Shown in pieces: positions 16,369-18,126 of a DNA stretch of 18,126 nt; within the stretch, counting starts at the first letter, position 1, and each line of letters begins with the position of its first letter. This stretch comes from Paramuribaculum sp. (GTDB lineage Bacteria > Bacteroidota > Bacteroidia > Bacteroidales > Muribaculaceae), in contig JAIDKJ010000249.1 in the NCBI GenBank assembly GCA_029051835.1, positions 1 to 18,126 of the forward strand, given 5' to 3'. Below the pieces are notes generated by a model. The model worked only from the letters and a program-made list of their open reading frames with translations. It was not told where the DNA came from and ran no database searches. A program made the translations under genes and the position numbers.

Positions 16369-17745
16369 TCACTCTATCTCCAGAGCGGCATCCTCGGCCT
16401 TGCCGATAGTGCGGCGGTCAGGCGCCGGAGTATGCCTGTATTTGAAAAATATCGCGAAGAGCACGGCCACGACAAGCGCGTAGAGGGCGAAAATGGTCCA
16501 GGGGGTCGACCAGTCGCCAAGCATGTAGGAGCGGCCGTCGGGCATCGTCTGCCAGCTGACGTAGCGGTTGACAACCGCGCCGGCTATAAGCGTGCCCACG
16601 GAGGCTCCGATGCCGTTGGTCATAAGCATGAAGAGTCCCTGAGCCGACGATTTGACACGCTCGGATGTTTCCTGCTCTATAAACAGGGCGCCGCTGACGT
16701 TGAAAAAGTCGAACGCCACACCGTAGACTATCATCGACAGAATAAAGAACCATACTCCCGAACCGGGATTGCCGATGGCGAAAAACTCGAAGCGGAGCAC
16801 CCACGCCAGCATGGCTATGAGCATCACACGCTTGATGCCGAAGCGGCGCAGGCAGAACGGGATGAGCAGTATGCACAGCGCCTCGCTGATCTGCGACAAT
16901 GAGGTGAGCAGAGTGGCATTGTTGGCTCCGAAGGTCGAAGCGTATTGCTCCACGCCCTTGAATGAGGTTATAAACGTGGTGGCAAAGCCGTTGGTGATCT
17001 GCAAAGCCACTCCGAGCAGCATCGAGAACACGAAGAAGAGCGCCATGCGGCGGTCGGCGAACAGACGGAAAGCCGACAGGCCGAGAGTGTCGGCCACGCT
17101 GCGCCCTTTAGCTGAGCTGCGGTCGACAGAGCTGACAGGGAGAGTGAAAGCGAACACGCCGAGAATCAGTCCGAGCACAGCCGACGAAAGGAGTTGCATA
17201 TCGGTGTACTGGAACCGGTAGGCGCTCATCGGATTGGCATCGGAGAGCGTGAAGCCCCATTCTCCGGCATGATAGTAGACCGAATTGACAAACCACATCG
17301 AGGCTATGAATCCCACGGTGCCGAGAGTGCGGATGGGAGGGAATGCCGACACGGTGTCGTAGCCCTTCATCTTCAGCGCCTTGAAAGCGGTGGAGTTGGC
17401 CAGCGCGATAGTGGGCATGTAGAATGCCACGCTCAACGTGTAGAGCGTGAAGAACGGGCCGAACTCAAGCTGTGGATGAGTGTGGCCATACCACCATGCC
17501 GCCCCCATGAAGATGGCGGCCAGCAGATGACAGAATCCGAGCACACGGTTGACCGGAATCCAGCGGTCGGCAAGGATTCCCATAAGGGCGGGCATGAATA
17601 TCGACACCATTCCCTGCACCGAATAAAACAGAGCGATGTCGCTTCCCAGACCTGCCGCGCCCACATACTGGCCAAGACAGGTGAGATAGGCTCCCCAGAT
17701 GGCAAACTGGAGAAAGTTGAGGATTATAAGCCGTAACTTAAGCAT
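16369..17745 (-). CDS. Nucleoside:proton symporter family MFS transporter (NupG-like)
   Basis: 458-residue integral inner-membrane protein with about 12 hydrophobic segments, the layout of the nucleoside:H+ symporter family (NupG/XapB). Family-like stretches include LNFLQFAIWGAYLTCLGQYV at the N-terminus, ADRWIPVNRVLGFCH in the first cytoplasmic loop, a hydrophilic central loop (SSVDRSSAKGRSVADTLGLS), and GALFIEQETSERVKSSAQGL later. E. coli NupG has 418 residues, so this is slightly longer, mostly at the C-terminus. It probably imports ribo- or deoxynucleosides; the exact substrate is not visible. The gene is 66 bp downstream of the bifunctional nuclease gene on the same strand. Its TGA overlaps or abuts the rsmE start. 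Confidence 0.88.
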   Translation of the reverse strand: MLKLRLIILNFLQFAIWGAYLTCLGQYVGAAGLGSDIALFYSVQGMVSIFMPALMGILADRWIPVNRVLGFCHLLAAIFMGAAWWYGHTHPQLEFGPFFTLYTLSVAFYMPTIALANSTAFKALKMKGYDTVSAFPPIRTLGTVGFIASMWFVNSVYYHAGEWGFTLSDANPMSAYRFQYTDMQLLSSAVLGLILGVFAFTLPVSSVDRSSAKGRSVADTLGLSAFRLFADRRMALFFVFSMLLGVALQITNGFATTFITSFKGVEQYASTFGANNATLLTSLSQISEALCILLIPFCLRRFGIKRVMLIAMLAWVLRFEFFAIGNPGSGVWFFILSMIVYGVAFDFFNVSGALFIEQETSERVKSSAQGLFMLMTNGIGASVGTLIAGAVVNRYVSWQTMPDGRSYMLGDWSTPWTIFALYALVVAVLFAIFFKYRHTPAPDRRTIGKAEDAALEIE

Positions 17746-17811
17746 TGCAGTTGACTGTCGGTATAATGTGAGTATGCTGATATGATATTACTTCGTCGGG
17801 TCGGAGCCATT

Positions 17812-18126
17812 TCAGTCGTCGGCCGAAGCGCGCCGGCGCCGCTTGTCTTCGAGTATGCGGCTCACTCGTGCCGCCTCCTCGTAGTTTTCTTCGCCTATAA
17901 GTTTCTGCAGGGTGCGTTCAAGCTCTTCGACCGCATAGTTTTCGAGCTTCGGCTCCTGATCGGAAGGCGCCTCCGGTTCATTGCCGTCAGACTCCTCGAC
18001 GGACGATTCATCCACTTCGAAGCCTGTTTCGTCGAGGATAGCGCGGGTGGTGTAGATCGGCGCCGAAGTGCGCATTGCTCTGGCTCTGGCTTCGGAGGGG
18101 CGCGATTCGACGGTCACTGTGCGGTC
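17812..18126 (-). CDS. Bifunctional nuclease family protein (DUF151) with UVR motif, 5' part missing
   Basis: Only the C-terminal 104 codons are inside the window; the frame is open through the right edge, so the start lies beyond it. The visible N-terminal side, SRPSEARARAMRTSAPIYTT, is the late part of the BFN/DUF151 domain (typical form RPSDAIALALRTGAPIY). A Glu/Asp-rich linker (DESSVEESDGNEPEAPSDQE) leads to a C-terminal UvrB/UvrC-type motif (LERTLQKLIGEENYEEAARV) ending in basic KRRRR. Proteins with this arrangement are common in Bacteroidota. Nuclease activity on RNA and DNA is known for plant relatives; the bacterial role is uncertain. A GTG at 18117 is inside the domain and is not the true start. 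Confidence 0.85.
   Translation of the reverse strand, partial: DRTVTVESRPSEARARAMRTSAPIYTTRAILDETGFEVDESSVEESDGNEPEAPSDQEPKLENYAVEELERTLQKLIGEENYEEAARVSRILEDKRRRRASADD

Noticed and set aside
7801..18126. CRISPR array, rRNA, or insertion sequence in the right half
   Set aside because: No regularly spaced repeats, no rRNA-like conserved blocks, and no transposase motif were seen; the region is almost fully explained by housekeeping genes.

Overview
The window looks like chromosomal DNA of a high-GC member of the Bacteroidota, order Bacteroidales. A Muribaculaceae-like genome is my best guess, at low confidence. The reasons are Bacteroidota-type -7 boxes (TAnnTTTG) before several genes, the near absence of Shine-Dalgarno sites, and families typical of the order (DUF4292, DUF3078, a Na+-type membrane pyrophosphatase, a bifunctional nuclease with a UVR tail). 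It holds 18 supported protein genes, one of them cut by the right edge. I saw no rRNA, tRNA, transposase or CRISPR array.

Layout. (1) 1-394 is non-coding leader. (2) 395-4573 (+) is a tightly coupled four-gene operon with ATGA or TAATG junctions: dut, a TPR protein, a DUF4292 lipoprotein and an EnvC-like factor with a degenerate LytM domain. (3) 4574-7646 (+) is an accessory block that is clearly more AT-rich than its flanks: an AbiEi/AbiEii type IV toxin-antitoxin pair behind a palindrome that overlaps its promoter, a Crp/Fnr-type regulator 17 bp further on, then a 23-bp palindrome and a short-chain dehydrogenase. A strong 15-bp stem (7731-7765) ends this block and the convergent hppA. (4) 7801-10002 (-) is hppA, with sequence marks of a K+-dependent Na+/H+-pumping pyrophosphatase. 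(5) 10175-13232 (+) is a second coupled operon: a DUF3078 outer-membrane-type protein, two small unrecognised exported proteins and a GNAT acetyltransferase. Its end overlaps a convergent gene by 25 bp. (6) 18126-13208 (-) is a leftward run: bifunctional nuclease (partial), nucleoside permease family MFS, rsmE, kdsA and a large TPR protein, with very short or overlapping junctions in the last four.

How they fit together. Most of the window is envelope, nucleotide and energy housekeeping: dUTP removal, Kdo synthesis for LPS, nucleoside uptake, ribosome methylation, a pyrophosphate-driven ion pump and cell-wall hydrolase control. The variable part is the 3-kb AbiE/Crp-Fnr/SDR block between two conserved units. 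It is the best candidate here for a little-described module: a TA pair with a probable autoregulatory operator, a linked cNMP-fold regulator, and a palindrome-controlled oxidoreductase that may be translated from a leaderless mRNA. That functional link is inference from spacing and composition only.
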